A DNA stretch of 64,000 nucleotides from Okapia johnstoni (GCA_024291935.2 CM044309.1:34372001-34436000); one strand, 5' to 3'. Positions 36,766-50,401 are shown, counted from the stretch's first letter. Notes: generated from the sequence alone by a model not told the origin. Program-made: numbers and translations.

Positions 36766-36779
36766 TATTGTTGATAATG

Positions 36780-36970
36780 ACAGCTACCATTCTGAATGCT
36801 TACAAGAGGCCAGGCTCTGTGCTAAACATGAAACCATTTAAATGCCACAAACTTGCATTAAACCATTTAAACTCCACAAAAACACTGGTAGGAAGATATT
36901 AGAGTTAAATAAGGCTCAATGAATATGAGTTACCTGCCCAAGGTCAGGCAGATAGTGGCAGAACCAGGAT
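36780..36970 (-). repeat. MIR SINE
   Basis: Reverse MIR words: aggccaggctctgtgctaaa and acctgcccaaggtcaggcag. It also carries an internal near-repeat of taaaccatttaa. Confidence 0.75.
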
Positions 36971-37162
36971 GGTCATCAAACTAAGCAGAATGAACCAGGA
37001 TAAATCATACCAAAAGGTTTTCACTGCAAAATAAGGTTCATAGCTATGCCAATCATTCAGGATTTTCTTTCAAAATCCTCTTTATCTGGACTTCAGTCAT
37101 AAGTCAGTTTTCTTATTGGAATGTATTGGGTTGTTGAGATGCATACAGAAAATATGGGGATT

Positions 37163-37369
37163 TTATAAAGACCGCATGTACTAAGTTGTTTTTGTCGTGT
37201 CCAACTCTTTGCAATGCCATGGACTGTAGACTACAAGGCTCCAGGCAATAATACTGGAGTGAGTTGCCATGTCCTTCTCCAGGGGATCTCCCCAACCCAG
37301 GAATCAAACCCACGTCTCTTATGTCTCCTGCATCGGCACTAGCGCCCCCTGAGAAACCCTTATAAAGAC
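37163..37369 (-). mobile_element. Bov-tA-type SINE with target-site duplication
   Basis: A reverse-oriented element with a small deletion in the core (caaggctccaggcaataat). The flanking repeat ttataaagac occurs at 37,163-37,172 and 37,360-37,369. It ends about 400 bases from exon 2. Confidence 0.93.
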
Positions 37370-37772
37370 TACGTTAAAGCATAAACTGTGGGTGGCTGAT
37401 TTTCTTTCCTGAGTTTTCTAACTATAAAGCATTTTCTTGCAAATTGTGATCTTCTCTAATTATAGCTTAGTGTATTATGTTATTTGCAAAGGGAAGCTTC
37501 GAACATATTGTGGATGTTGATATGCTGGATAAGATGGCTAATAACAGCTCAGCCATCTTTCTTAAGTGACATTAATGTGCTGTTATTAGCATCAAACTCA
37601 TACTGTTTTCAGTAAATAGCAATCAATAAGACCCATTAGCTAGATCCGGCAAGTCAATAGTAAGATCTACAAAATACTGATTTCATTATATGAGGAGCTG
37701 TGAGAGAGAAACAACCACATCCAAGCTTTTTAAGCTGGTCCAGCCAGCAGGGGCATTTTGCAGGCAACTCAC

Positions 37773-37868
37773 CATCGTAAGTGTACATGTTGATGTTGCG
37801 AGGTTCCGGGTAGAAGCAAGAGCAGATCAGGGACAGCATGGACAGTTCCTTCATTTTTTCCTTGTAGG
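37773..37868 (-). CDS. STMN2: STMN2 exon 2 (residues 8-38 plus split codons 7 and 39)
   Basis: 96 bases encode YKEKMKELSMLSLICSCFY and then PEPRNINMYTYD. This is the membrane-targeting N-terminal extension that separates SCG10 from the cytosolic stathmin-1. Cys22 and Cys24 (CSC) are the known palmitoylation sites that anchor the protein to Golgi-derived vesicles and growth-cone membrane. The acceptor is GTTTCAG|CC (AG at 37,869-37,870) and the donor GATG|GTGAGT (GT at 37,771-37,772). The phase of 1 on both sides matches the missing exon 1, which ends in ATGG, and exon 3. Residue 34 is Met here (NINMYTYD) where I recall Ile in human. Confidence 0.97.
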
Positions 37869-39177
37869 CTGAAACAAACAGCTCAAGATTAGTATATCTC
37901 ATTTCCTGAATTTCCTCTGAATGCTTCATTTCACCTGAATAATTGTTATAGTCTCCTGTAGAATGAATGTTGGTAGGGACTCTCTTTCACAAATTTGATG
38001 GAAACAGAACTCTGGGGAGCATATTTCTTATTACAGAGGACACAGAACGCAAATTACTGCAGGTTAGGTAAGAAGTGAGGGGAAGGGAGCCCGAGAAAGA
38101 AAGGAAGGTAGAAGGAATTGAGATCCAGAAAGGTAGGATGGAGAGACAGGAAAGATACGGAGGAAATGGAAACAGACAAAATGGACAGAGATAGGTTCAT
38201 TCTATACATGTGTGCGCAGGTCTGTTGTATGTAAGTCAGTTTCAGGAGGTGTGCTTTGTTAAATCTGAATGGCCACATATTCATTTGGGAAGAGGCAGAG
38301 AACTCATCAGGACAATTATTAAGCAAATACTTCCTCCAGGGACCAGTGTTGCTGCCTTCTCTTCATCCCCAAGTGCACTTTCTTTTATCTCCCTCTTTCC
38401 AAACAACAACAAACCTGCACCGGAGATCTGATAAGGATCTCCCTTCCTCTATGCACACTCAGTTCTGATGCCAGGCAGCTGCAGGGATTCGGACCTCCTT
38501 CCTCATTCACCCCTCCCAACCCCCATTTCATTTTTCCCTTTTCCGCTCAAGAAGCCTCCTGCCTAGGTGACCGTGGGGGCCTCTTATCACTGTTGGCCAT
38601 CACTAAGACAACAGACGGGGATAAGGAGGTGGGATTCTCTAACCTTTGTTGATTCTTAATTCTCAAGAATAATAAATTAAGGAAAATGAAAGAAGAATCA
38701 TAGAGAGACTTTGTTCACTAACTTATGAGAACATATAAACAGATGGTGAGGTCCTAACAAATTGAACCTCACAGGGAGCTAGTGCCTCTTGGCAGGGTCT
38801 TCTGATGGTTATGCAACCTATGGGAGAGGAGTACCTTGGGAAGGTAAGAGCTCACAGAAGATTGTTTGGGCATTATTGCCAGGTGTATCTGTGGTTAGCC
38901 AGTAGGAAATAGATTCAATATGTGGATGCTTTAGAGATACACAAATTTAGGTTGGGAAGGTTCTAAGAGATCATTTAGTCAACTGTCCACCCACCTTACC
39001 ATCAATTTTGCAAATGAAATGGACCACAGAGGCTGATGTCATACATGACTAGTGACAAAGTTGGGGGTCTTGATAAAATGTAGTGAATCAAGGTCTTAAG
39101 ATTGCCAAGAGGTTTCTAGCTCTACTTTCAAGATGAGGTTCAGTGTGTCAAGAGGGCTAGACACGCTTGTAAAATTG

Positions 39178-39302
39178 TCCAGGCAAGAATACTGGAGTGG
39201 TAGCCATTCCCTTCTCCAGGGTATCTCCCCAAACCAGGGCTCGAACCTGGATCTCCTGCATTGTAGGCAGATTCTTTACCATCTGAGCCACCAGGGAAGC
39301 CC
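39178..39302 (-). mobile_element. Bov-tA-type SINE, tail-truncated
   Basis: Reverse orientation, with only the core and tRNA-like head (ccaggcaagaatactggagt to tttaccatctgagccaccag). Confidence 0.92.
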
Positions 39303-39829
39303 TGTGAACCACATACAAAGGTCAAATATTGCCATATTGCGTATGGTGCAACCTAACACATCCTGAACCTCTCTCTGAAAGAATCTCCTCCCCTATTTAG
39401 TTTATTTCCTTAAAATAAGCAACACAATTTGCCTTGTACCAAAACAGTTCTGCTAATACCTATTCTCTGAGATTTTATTGAATGCCCCTGGAATTTTAGA
39501 AGGCTGAAACCATATTTCTTTGTCTTATGTGTCTATTTATATATAATAAAAGTATGTCCCTTATAAAGGTTCGAGCCAATCTTCACATGGATGTTCAGTG
39601 TGAATCATAATATCACATAAGAACATTCTGTGGTTCAATGCGTATAATTCCATGAACTGATTAAAACCAAACAGTGAGGCTTTGTAGCTTGTACGTTTTT
39701 TAGTAAGAGGATGCCATATGGTATCTGAAATACTTTGCAAAATTAAACACATATTAGAAGCACATGTTAAAGATATCATCCTTATTAGGGAAGGACAATC
39801 CAAAAGTAAAATAAAAGATACTTTGTCTC

Positions 39830-40544
39830 ACAGGAGAGGGAGCCCTCCTACACTGTTGGTCGGGATGTAAACTAGTGCAGCCACTATGGAAAACAGTACG
39901 GAGTTTCCTTAAAAAAACTAGAAAATGAACTACCATGTGATCCAGTAATCCCTCTCCTGGGCATATATTCAGAAAAGATGAAAACTCTAAATTGGAAAGA
40001 TACATGTACCCCAATGTTCATAGCAACACTATTCATAATAGCCAAGGCATAGAAACAACCCAAGTTCCCATCAACTATATATGTATTATATATTATAAAT
40101 ATAATAAAAAAGAAAGATATATTGCCATTTGCAGCAACATAGATAGACCTAGAGAATATCAAACTAAGTGAAGTCAGTCAGACAGAGAAAGACAAATATT
40201 ATATGATATCACTTGTATGTGGAACCTAAAAATAATACAAACAAATCTATATACAAAACAGAAACAGACTCATAGACATAGAAAACGAACTTAACAGTTA
40301 CCAAAGTGGAAAGGAACTGAGGGAAGGGATAAATTATAAGTATGGAATTAACAGGTACAAACTACTACACGTAAAATAGATAAACAACAAGGCTTTACTG
40401 TATGGCACGGGGAACAATATTCAGTATCTTGTGATAAGCTATAATGGAAAGTAATATGAAAAAAATTTAATGGACTCACTTTGTTGTACACCTGAAACTA
40501 ACACAATATTGTAAATCAACTATACTTCAATAATAAAAAAAAAA
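39830..40544 (+). mobile_element. L1 LINE 3' end with ORF2 remnant and A-tail
   Basis: The first about 300 bases follow the end of L1 ORF2 (ggagccctcctacactgttg; atgtgatccagtaatccctc), broken by stops. They are followed by the cetartiodactyl L1 3'UTR (aagtgaagtcagtcagacag; gtacacctgaaactaacaca) and an A-rich tail. A short AT-rich insert lies at about 40,075-40,110. It is 5'-truncated and inactive. Confidence 0.9.
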
Positions 40545-40865
40545 GACTTTCCTTCTTATAGCAGTAACAGATTAAAGGTGTAGAAGAAAAAGATTTTCTG
40601 CAAAAGAAAACACTCCCCACCATCAGTCTGTAGTTTCTTGGAAATGTAGTTCACTAATTTTCAGTAAGGTCACTCACTGCTCTAATTGTGCTTGATATGG
40701 CTGTACACGTTGTCAGGAACCAACACGTTTGGCGCCCATGTGTAACGTATAACTGTGACTGATAGAAATGCTATTCTTTCTATTCTGAGGTGGTCTGGCG
40801 ACAACCCCAGTTGATATCTGTGGCTGATTTCTTTCTTGTGTGTGATTTCTTTAATAGCATCCTTC

Positions 40866-41058
40866 TTTTTCACTGGGGTATAGTAGCTTTACAATGTTGT
40901 TAGTTTCTGTTGTAAATTTAAGTGAATCAGCTATATCTATACAGATATCCCCTCCCTTTTGGACCTCCCCCCCACCCCCATCTAGGTCATCACAGAGCAC
41001 CGAGCTGAGCTCCCTGCTGTATATAGTAGGTTCCCACGAGCTATCTGTTTTACATATG
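40866..41058 (-). mobile_element. L1 3'-UTR fragment
   Basis: Reverse of the L1 3' end: ttcactggggtatagtagct, then tcatcacagagcaccgagct and gctgtatatagtaggttccc. A C-rich run is embedded at about 40,968-40,979. Confidence 0.8.
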
Positions 41059-41253
41059 ACAGTGCACTTTGATTATTTTTTACAAATCAGAACCTGTGGC
41101 TCTACATGGCATGACTGACTCTGTCTAGCAGTAGATATGGCATAGATTTTCACTCCTATAGTTGCTCTGAATCCTAGGGAACCCCTTAAAGCCAGTTGAA
41201 ACCACAGCCCAAGGAAATTCTGATTGTTGCCAACTAGCAAAGTAAGTAAGAAA

Positions 41254-41457
41254 GTGTTAGTCACTCAGTCATGCCTGACTCTTTGCGACCCCATGGACTG
41301 CAGCCCACCAGGCTCCTCTGTCCATGAGATTTTCCAGGCAAGGATACTGGAGTGGGTTGCCATTCCCTTCTCCAGAGGATCTTCCCAACCCAGGGATCTA
41401 ACCCTGGTCTTCTGCATTGCAGGCAGATTATTTACTGTCTGAGCCACCAGGGAAGCT
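41254..41457 (-). mobile_element. Bov-tA-type SINE
   Basis: A complete reverse-oriented copy, from tagtcactcagtcatgcctg to ttatttactgtctgagccac. Confidence 0.94.
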
Positions 41458-41719
41458 AAAAAGTGATAGAAACACATGCAAAATAAAGTTAAGTGTCAAA
41501 TAGAGGCACAGATGAATCCTACTAGAAATTCAGAAGAACCTCCAAGTCCTGGGTTTGTGGAGAGGGTGGTCAGGAATGACTTTATAGTTAGAGTTGCCGA
41601 TTTAAAGCAAATAAAAATACCAGCACCTAGTTAAGTTTTAATCCAAATATTGCATGGGACATACTGAAAACCATTCTATGCTTTTCTGAAATTCAACTTT
41701 AACTGATTATCTTGTATTT

Positions 41720-41794
41720 TATTGGGTTCACCAAAAAGCTTATTTGGGTTTTTCCATAACAAGTTCCTCAACGAACTTTTTGACCAACCCAGTA
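41720..41794. mobile_element. mariner-type MITE (palindromic)
   Basis: Begins attgggttcaccaaaaagct and ends aactttttgaccaacccagt. Opposed arms and TA-rich ends as in the element at 33,131. Confidence 0.88.
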
Positions 41795-43245
41795 TATAGT
41801 GGCCAGAGCCAAATGGGTTGTGATTGTAAGCCTGAGTAGCGAAGAGGGAAGCAAAGAAGAAAGAAGGCAAATTTATTATTGTTGACATGGAAATGGTCTT
41901 CTAAAGAGACCATATGGAAAACTTTTACGGGTGGAACAGTGAGTTCACTTAAGGATGAATGACTCAGCTCATTCCAGGGAGCATCATTCACTTCCTAATC
42001 TCTGTGAATGGCATTCTCCATGTTCCAGTACACAGCCTTCTCAAAGACTATGCCACAAAGCGGTGTTAGATGTGCCCTGATAGTAAGTCTTCCTTGAGGT
42101 CAGTTGTGTACCAGGATTTGGGGTAAGATGTTTTGAATTTTTGCTCGTGTAAAAGGATTGTTGTGACTTAAAACATTATGTTTATATTAAATCAAACATG
42201 AATATGTACTAAAATGTTAGTATTTTAAGAATTTTTAAGGTGTAAACTTAAAAGAAATTTGAACTTGAGAGTTTGAGCCCATACGTTGGAATATTTATGT
42301 GAGAAAGTTTGAGAAGCAGAGTTGGCATTGGATTGGTTTTGTAAATTCTGGTTTGCCGGTGTCACCCTGGTTTAAGCCCATTAATAACATATCCTCATTC
42401 GTGGTTAGAAAATTTGCCTGTTACAAGTCATCCTAGCAATAGGGAGCCGTTGAACTTTTTGAAAGTGAAATTACCTAATAAAAGGCTCTTCTTAGATCTA
42501 TTTGGACATTTTATTCAGGAAAGACACCAGGAGACATACTGAATAAAGTTAAGAAACAGCTGAATCAAGTTCAGTAGAGAATGCAGTGTGACTTGGGGAA
42601 ATGGTAATGCGAAGAGAAGCAAAGAGAAGACGCAGAGGGTTTTATGAAAGGAGGATTGATAGAAATTTGGAGTCAAAGGTAGATGGAAGAGAGTGAGAGA
42701 GCCTCATGGCTGGATAGCCAAGGGAAGCTTTCCAGCGAAAGTGTTGCTAAAACTGAGTCCACTAAGATAAGTTGGCTTTGCAGAAAACAGACCATGGGTT
42801 GAAGTACTGAAATATATATAATTTGGATAAACTTTTTATTACCAATAAAACAAATCCCCAGCAAGTGCAAATGCTATTAAAAACATGTTATTAAGATTTC
42901 ACTGTTGAAATTTCACCCTTTGAATTGACAATCATTTCCTTCATTGGTTTTTGGAAGTCAGCATATATTAATCTTTTCACTACACTCAACACCAAACAGA
43001 GTGCATGCTTGTAAGGATGTGGGCGGAGGTAGGTAATTCCATATAATAGTTTTCATTGTTGGCTGCATTTGCTATTAGCTATTAATGTTTTCAAGTAACT
43101 GTATTTCTCTAGTAAATTCATTTAAAATTCAACCCACATGATGTATAATGATTTTATAGCAATATCCACTTAACCTAATGGTGTATGAACATATAGTTTT
43201 TCCATTTTTTTCCAAGTGGATACAATGAACTCTGAATAATAGCAA

Positions 43246-43514
43246 TGTGCATGCTAAGTCGCTTCAGTCATGTCTGACTCTTCGTGACCCCATGGACTGT
43301 AGCTTGCCGACTCTTCTGTCCATGGGATTTCCCAGGCAAGAATACTGGAATGGATTGCCATTTCCTTCTCCAGGGGATCTTCCTGACCCAGGGATCGAAC
43401 TTGGGTCTCCTGCATTGCAGGGAGATTCTTTACCATCTGAGCCACCAGCGAAGCAGATGGTAAAGAATCTGCCTGTAATGCAGGAGACCCGGGTTCAATC
43501 CCTGGGTTGGGAAC
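43246..43514. mobile_element. Bov-tA SINE (minus) joined head-to-head to a plus-strand head fragment
   Basis: Positions 43,246-43,454 are a full reverse SINE. Positions 43,454-43,512 are the tRNA-like head of a forward SINE. The heads at 43,376-43,439 and 43,454-43,512 form a near-perfect inverted repeat with a 14-base spacer. Confidence 0.93.
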
Positions 43515-45931
43515 ATATAGCATATATATTATATATGTATAAAATTGTTTCTCCCATTCTTCTAAATATATATCAGACTCTAACCCTTTGCCTAAACTTT
43601 CAAATACATCTTAATTTTATACATATAGTGTTCCAACAAGAAAATGATGTATATTATTCATGGCAATATACCGCATTGTTTTTGAAAGGTCTAAATAATT
43701 AAAAACGAGTTTTTAAAAAATGTTCAGTTTTCTATTTCACCTGTCTTGTGTGGGAGTGGCCATCAATATGACTTCTCATACTCATTTTGTTATTTGACTT
43801 GGAATCAGTTGTGATGATATCACAAAAATATCATTTGTTTACTCATTCTGGGAAACATTTGACTCCTCAGTTTTGGCTAATGCTGAGTGTGAAATAAAGT
43901 GATATGTATTAGACTTCCTATTAACATATGAAAGACAGTTATGGAATGCTCTGGAAATATCATTTATATACTATTTTGGGAAGAAATACTTCATAATTGC
44001 TGAATGGGCTGCTTGTCTGTGTCCCCACAGAACAGTGTTCTTAACATCTGTGTGAACACAGTCATTCAGGGCACTGACCACCTGACTACGGACTTGTGTT
44101 TCAGGGGCTCTGATGAAGGATGCTCAGGGTCTGTTGGCACCTTCCTTTCTTCCTTTCCTTTCTCATGTTTTCTCTGTGATCATCTTAGTCCAACAAAGGG
44201 TTTTTTTTTTTTTTGGCAAGTCCTAAAATACACAACTTGGAGTCAATCTAAATTTCTTCTTTTGAAAGGTCTCTAGGCAGAAAGTAGAGGGCCAAGGTAG
44301 ATGATATACAGAATGTAGGATATAGTTCCCTAGCACTGGTTTCACAGCAAGTATATTTACATTGGTTTCTAAGAGATTTCACTGACAACATTTGAAGTTT
44401 TCCAATTTGTTACATATAAACAGTGAATTAAAAGCATCTCTTTCTTTGGGGAAAACAGCCTAGCGTTTTCAGGTAGGGGCATCTTTAGAATCCGGCAAAT
44501 GGGGGTGACAGTTGTGGATATTCTTGGTAGTCCTCTGGGTGCTCGTGACATGGTTTCAATGACATAAGGGGAGAAACAGGGTCCTAGGCTAATCAGGTCT
44601 AAAAAGACTCAAGATTTCTACCCACAGTCATTAAACACTGAGCCCACATTCTACCACCGATCTCCTAACTGTCTTCCTCTCTAGCCCTCCTGTTTTCTAA
44701 GTTTTCAAATAGGTGAGAATCAGTTACTTATAAGCTCTTTTTTTTGATACTTTATTCATGTCATAAATTAAGCTTCTGCTGCTCACTTTAACTTGATTTT
44801 GACCAGAGTGTGTGTGTGTGTTGTGTTTGGTAGTGTGATTGTTTTGGGGACCTAGAGCCCCAGGTCAGATTATTTTCTAAAAGTCAAATCTATCATCCTG
44901 TTCAGAAATACTTTCAAGAGCCCCATCACTGATTTTCCTCTTGAAGGATGAAACGCATGAAAATGACTTCATTTAAAACATTTGCATACTACATTGGCTT
45001 CTATCTGGGCCCAGAAAAACTTTGCTTGATGAATACATAATTGAGAATTTAACATTTACATGAAAAAGAAATCTCAAATTTTTCAAGATCTATTTTAACA
45101 TCCCAGAAGATTTCTGATATGAGGTAATGTTCTAGATATTTCTGCCATGATGATGTAATGCTAATTGGCTTAGTATAAATAGGATTCAGCTGGTATTTAT
45201 TCCATGCACATCTCCCCACAAGAATTATGATCTCCTAAGCTATAATAGCCTCAGAGGTTTTGAAAGATTAATATTTTGATCAGCCAAAGAAGCGTATCTT
45301 TTCTGTAGGAATAGATATCAAATCAAATCACGGGACATTTAAGAAGGTCAAAGCTGTACAACCCATCATTGGATTTTACAGAAGCATATGAAGCTCTTAA
45401 ATTTCAATTCCATTGATAATTGGTCAAGCAGTTATAACAAGGAAAAGAAACTGGGTGACCTAAATCAGTCCCTGTGGTCAAAACTGTAATAAAAGCAGTA
45501 AATTGTATCAACTTGGAGCTTCACCTTATTCTTACTTCCAAGTCAAGCGTCTGTTGAGTTTAATGAGAATTTAATCACGCAGGGTGCTGTTCTTCTATCT
45601 TTCCCTGTGATGAAAGAAATTCTTGTAGTCTTACATGGAGACCAAACTACACTGTGGTTTACACAGGAGTAATGGAAGCACTTAATTTTGTCTGCAAGTC
45701 AAGATTTTATTACCAAGAGTAATTCTAGGTATCAAAGGGTATGTTTTTCTTAAGTCTCCAGCAGTAGCCACAAGCCTAGGATGATAGCTAAATTGGTTGG
45801 GACTAAAATGAGAGAAAACAAGAGTGAAAGAACAGAGAGTCTGTTCATCTGGTTGAGTGAAGTTCTCATAGAGCAATGGCTTTTTTTCTCCCTTTTTTTC
45901 TCCCCTTCCCTGTGGTCTCCTGAACTGGAAA

Positions 45932-46138
45932 GTGTTAGTTGCTCAGCTATGTCTGACTCTTTGCAACCCCATGGATTATAACCCACAAGGCTCCACTGTC
46001 CATGGAATTCTCCAGGCAAGAATATTGGAGTGGGTTGCCATTCCCCTCTGCAGGGGATCTTCCTGACCCAGGGATCAAACCTGGGTCTCCTGCACTGCAG
46101 ACAGATTCTTTACCATGTGAGACATCAGGAAAGGGCCC
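45932..46138 (-). mobile_element. Bov-tA-type SINE
   Basis: Reverse orientation, from tagttgctcagctatgtctg to tttaccatgtgagacatcag. Confidence 0.93.
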
Positions 46139-46837
46139 TTCAGGGGCTGCCATGATGTTCTCTAATTGTGTCTTCAAAATGGCTGAATGTGACACCCAAC
46201 TGATTTAAATCTTGTCCTACTACTTTTTAACTTTTGACTGAAAGTAGAAAAATACTTTGTACTCATTCTTAATTCAGCAAAACTCATACTTCCTATGCAG
46301 ACTGACTATGGTATAAATTCTAGAATCAAAAATGTGGTCATCAATGAGGAGGATATTGATTTCTTTATTCTTTTTGTTGTAACATGTAGCCTTTCTCTAG
46401 AAAATAAGCCCTGGGTCCCCCTTCACATGGATTTTAGAATTAAGTCTGACTATGATTCATGTTTCTGAGTTGCAAAAGGAAGTATAAAACTGCATATATG
46501 GTGAATTTCCTATCATATTCTCAGTGCAAGCAAGAAATTTCAGAAATGAAAAATGCAAGACTTTTATGACAAGTGAGAAACAAAAAATACTATAAGATTC
46601 ACAAAAAATTTATCTCACTTAATGCCCATTAAGTTGACTTTTCCCTTGACTTGATCAGTGGTTTAGACACTGAAGATAAAATGAATTCAAAGGGAGTCCT
46701 CTCTGTCATTACAAGATGGGGTTGCCTATCTTCAGATAATGGAATATGCTAATTTATACAGAACATTAAGAAGAAAACAATCTGATTAAGCAGGGATTCT
46801 GCAATAATTTGTGGGACAATTCCTATTAGTTATGTGT

Positions 46838-47076
46838 GTATGTGTGTGTGTGTGTGCTCAGTTGCTTCAGTCATGTCTCACTCCATGCAACCCTATGGAC
46901 TATAGTCTGCTAGGATCTCCTTTCCAGGGGGATTCTCCAGGCAAGAATATTGGAGTGGCTTGCCATGTCCTCCTCCAGGGGATCTTCCCAACCCAGGGAT
47001 GGAACCTGTGTCTCTTGTGTCTTGCACATTGCAGATGGATTCTTTGAGCCACCCACTGAGCCACCTGGGAAGTTCC
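46838..47076 (-). mobile_element. Bov-tA-type SINE with TG run
   Basis: A TG run (46,838-46,855) precedes a reverse-oriented SINE that has a small local duplication in the head (ttgagccacccactgagcca). Similar flanks (tattagttatgtg and tgttagttatatc) suggest a target-site duplication. Confidence 0.92.
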
Positions 47077-47650
47077 CTGTTAGTTATATCCTGATTTAAT
47101 TCCTCTACCAATCTGAAAACTTGCTAGAAGTCAAAAGCATAGTTCTTGAAGTTCTCACACAAACCTCTGCTCCCTTGGAATGGTGGAATGTTTCTATGCA
47201 TTTGAAGAGTTCCATATTGTTGTTTTAGTTCTGAACTGGTCTTAAAAATTCCTTACTACTTGTAATAGTTACTAGCATCAACTGAGAATAAAAGAAGCAC
47301 TTAACTTACTGGTATTGTTAAATAATACTTAATAAGTTCCCATTGACGAGAATTACTATCTGGGTAGTATACAAACTATATTTGTAGCAGCCTCCCTAAA
47401 ATTTTTCTTAGGAAATGAATGGTATACAAATGATTAACAGACAATATTCCAAGAAAAGGTCACAAAAGCCTCAAATAGGAGCTGGTATTTTGCTTGCTTC
47501 TCAAAACCTAAGGAGAATTCTAGAGTCTTACTGAATGTGCTCACTAGTGCTCTAAAAGTTGAATTTTCAAAGCATGTTTCTCCGAGTTCTAGTCTAGTCA
47601 TCCATTCAAAAACTGTGTATTAAATGCTTAGGTAATTGGAATAAGGCTAA

Positions 47651-47909
47651 GGCTAAGTCGCTTCAGTCATGTCTGACTCTGTGCGACCCCATAGACGGCA
47701 GCCCACCAGGCTCCGCCGTCCCTGGGATTCTCCAGGCAAGAATACTGGAGGGGGTTGCCATTTCCTTCTCCAGTGCATGAAAGGGAAAAGTGGAAGTGAA
47801 GTCGCTCAATTGTGTCTGACTCTCAGCGACCCCATGGACTGCAGCCTACCAGGCTCCTCCGTCCATGGGATTCTCCAGCCAAGAGTACTGGAGTGGGGTG
47901 CCATTGCAT
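47651..47909 (-). mobile_element. BovA2-type dimeric SINE
   Basis: Two tail-and-core units in reverse orientation (47,651-47,775 and 47,803-47,909) are joined by the linker atgaaagggaaaagtggaag, which marks BovA2. There is no tRNA-like head. Confidence 0.93.
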
Positions 47910-50401
47910 TGAAATAGTGAACAAAAACTAAGCAGTCAGGTAAATTTCTTCCCCTGAATGAAAACAAATCTTCTGACCTTGTTAGTCACACTTAAGTAAT
48001 ATGTCCTACAGTCATTCTGTGTCATAGAGAATAGAACAAACAAATATATATTTAAAGAAAAACGGAAAAAAGACACATTGTCAAACATTTAGAACTCCCA
48101 CCAATATTAAAAAGACACCAATCGAGTGATACTATTCTTGAATATCTCTTGGGAATGGATGAAAGTACCAGAGCATTTGAAATAAATGTGAAGTCTCTTA
48201 ATGGTACAGCTTCCACTGGGTGATTACATTCAGCATCCATTTTTGAGGCAGCTAAACAATGTGGAAGGAATTTTGAGGTTAACCTAAATATGCCATGGAA
48301 ATTGCTTTGTTTTGGAAATCAAATGCTACTTCCTCAAGCTTTACCATGTAAAGACTTATTTTCTGAAATAGGATTCTTCCCATCATATCCTTTTACTTAC
48401 ATAAGTATAATGTTCTGCAAGGAATGAAATGCAATATAAGAGGCAAGTAAGTAAAATGTCAGAAGCTTCTGAATTCCCCAGTCAATTTTGAGTCATGACT
48501 GTTACAAACAAGATTAAAATGTAAAAGGCAACTTGGTCCAAGAAAAGTTTTCTAAGCTTTCTTTCACATGCTTTTTGTTTCTTCTGGAAATAAAAGCTCT
48601 TCTAAGAAATGGTCATTTTCAGTGGCACAAAAGTTTTGTATGCTTGTACTATGATAAATGTAGTTTTGTTAAGTTATTGTTCTTTGCGTGACAAAAGATC
48701 CTTTTGCCTTTATTTTGTAATAAAGCAAATGGCTACAGAAAGGCTAAAGATACTGAAATTTGGGTTTTGATTTATTTGAAATAAGCAATATACATCACAA
48801 AAAGTCCAGAAATATTTAAAAAGTAACTTTATGTTCTCTTAAGGGTGGATTTCACAATACATTTAACCTATAATATATGAATAAAAATACCTGAGTGATC
48901 AGGAGACTTTGTTCATACTTTGAGGAAATATGTTGTTACTGAGGAAATAACGTAACAAAACATTATTATGTTCTGGTTATGCATTTTTTTCTGCTTCTAT
49001 GAAATCTGGTTGACTTGGATTGGTGAGCACTATTTCTCAAAAACTTACTTTAAAATCAACATAAATATTATTAGGTCTGCATTTTGTTTAATGCAATTGG
49101 AATCACTAGCCATAGCATCTCACAATGGAAGGAAAAGCAGAACTTTGAAGTCTTCTCAGAACTTAAGATTTTTATGTTAAGATTTTGGACAAGCTATTTA
49201 ATTTCTCTGTACCTTTTTTTTTTTTTCTCCTCATTGATAGTTGGCATTCCCAAGCTCTGGAATTTTATGGTTCTACAAATTTAGCAATTTTGTCTTTAAA
49301 TGGATTAGCTTTCTCATTACATGCTGATTCATCCTTTTGTGTTTTCTGAACTAAGGGCTTCCTTTATCTACCTTCTTTTAAACAAATTATTTTAAGCCAT
49401 TACATTTTTAAAGAAAAATAAAACTTTCTCTGCATATTTTTGCTTTGTAAATTTTCCTCTTACCAAATCTTTGTATTTCATAATAAATATTTACATGATA
49501 GACACAAAATGTTATATATAATGTACTTTATAAAGCTACTCATGGTTTGAATTTCAAATTGTCTAACTATCTGAGCAAACAACTTTACCCCATACTACAT
49601 GGAAGATCTATTTTTGGCTTTAAATATGTATCTATTTTCACAATTAGGTAGACTAGGTGATACATAAAATGTAAGCTTTTGGATGCCATCTGGAGTTCTT
49701 TTTGAGTTCATGATACTCATTCCTAAGATATGAGAAAGATTACATATCATTATAACTGGTTGAGTGAGATCAGACTAACCTATGCATCTTATCTTCTTTA
49801 TGTAGCAAGTAGCCCTTGACTTGATCATAAACATTTCTAATTAAAAACCCGAAGACAAAAATGGTATCAAGTGTTTGACCTGTATAGATAAATATGAATT
49901 GGAATTTGGCATAGTAAATTGCTGATATTATTTTAAAAAAACACAGCTTGGTAACACATAATACTTATAGGCACAATATAAGTTTTCCTTTATGTTCTGT
50001 TTTCTCTAGATTTGTTCAGCCTAAACACATTCATAAAAAAGTGTACTTGTGATTTGGGATATTGTTCACAAGTTCAGAGAAGTGTTCAAGTAATCACGTA
50101 TAGAGCAGGACAGAGGATCTGAATACTAGGTTAAGGAGAAAATTCAGAAATGTCTCTAAGGGTTGTGACTTCCAAAACGCAGAAGGGACTCAAATTTGAT
50201 GGTTTCCATTGCAAGGGGCTTTGAGTCTCTTCTCCTTTCAAAGCCACAGTCATATTCCTGGCTTGTTTCACAAAGCTTAGCCCTTATTCCTCTACTGTTG
50301 TGTTTGCTGTTAATCATTTCTTCCCAACCATATTTAAGGTTCTGAGGGTGAGAGAAGGTGTCTCATTTAATGCGTGCATATAGAGTTGTGTGAGGCAGTT
50401 G

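Larger units (their letters stand above)
32626..37772 (-). other. STMN2: STMN2 intron 2
   Basis: Contains one mariner-type MITE, a BovB 3' end, four SINEs and a MIR, listed separately. No repeat or gene could be named at about 32,640-33,120, 33,950-34,760, 35,390-36,520 and 37,370-37,770. Confidence 0.9.
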
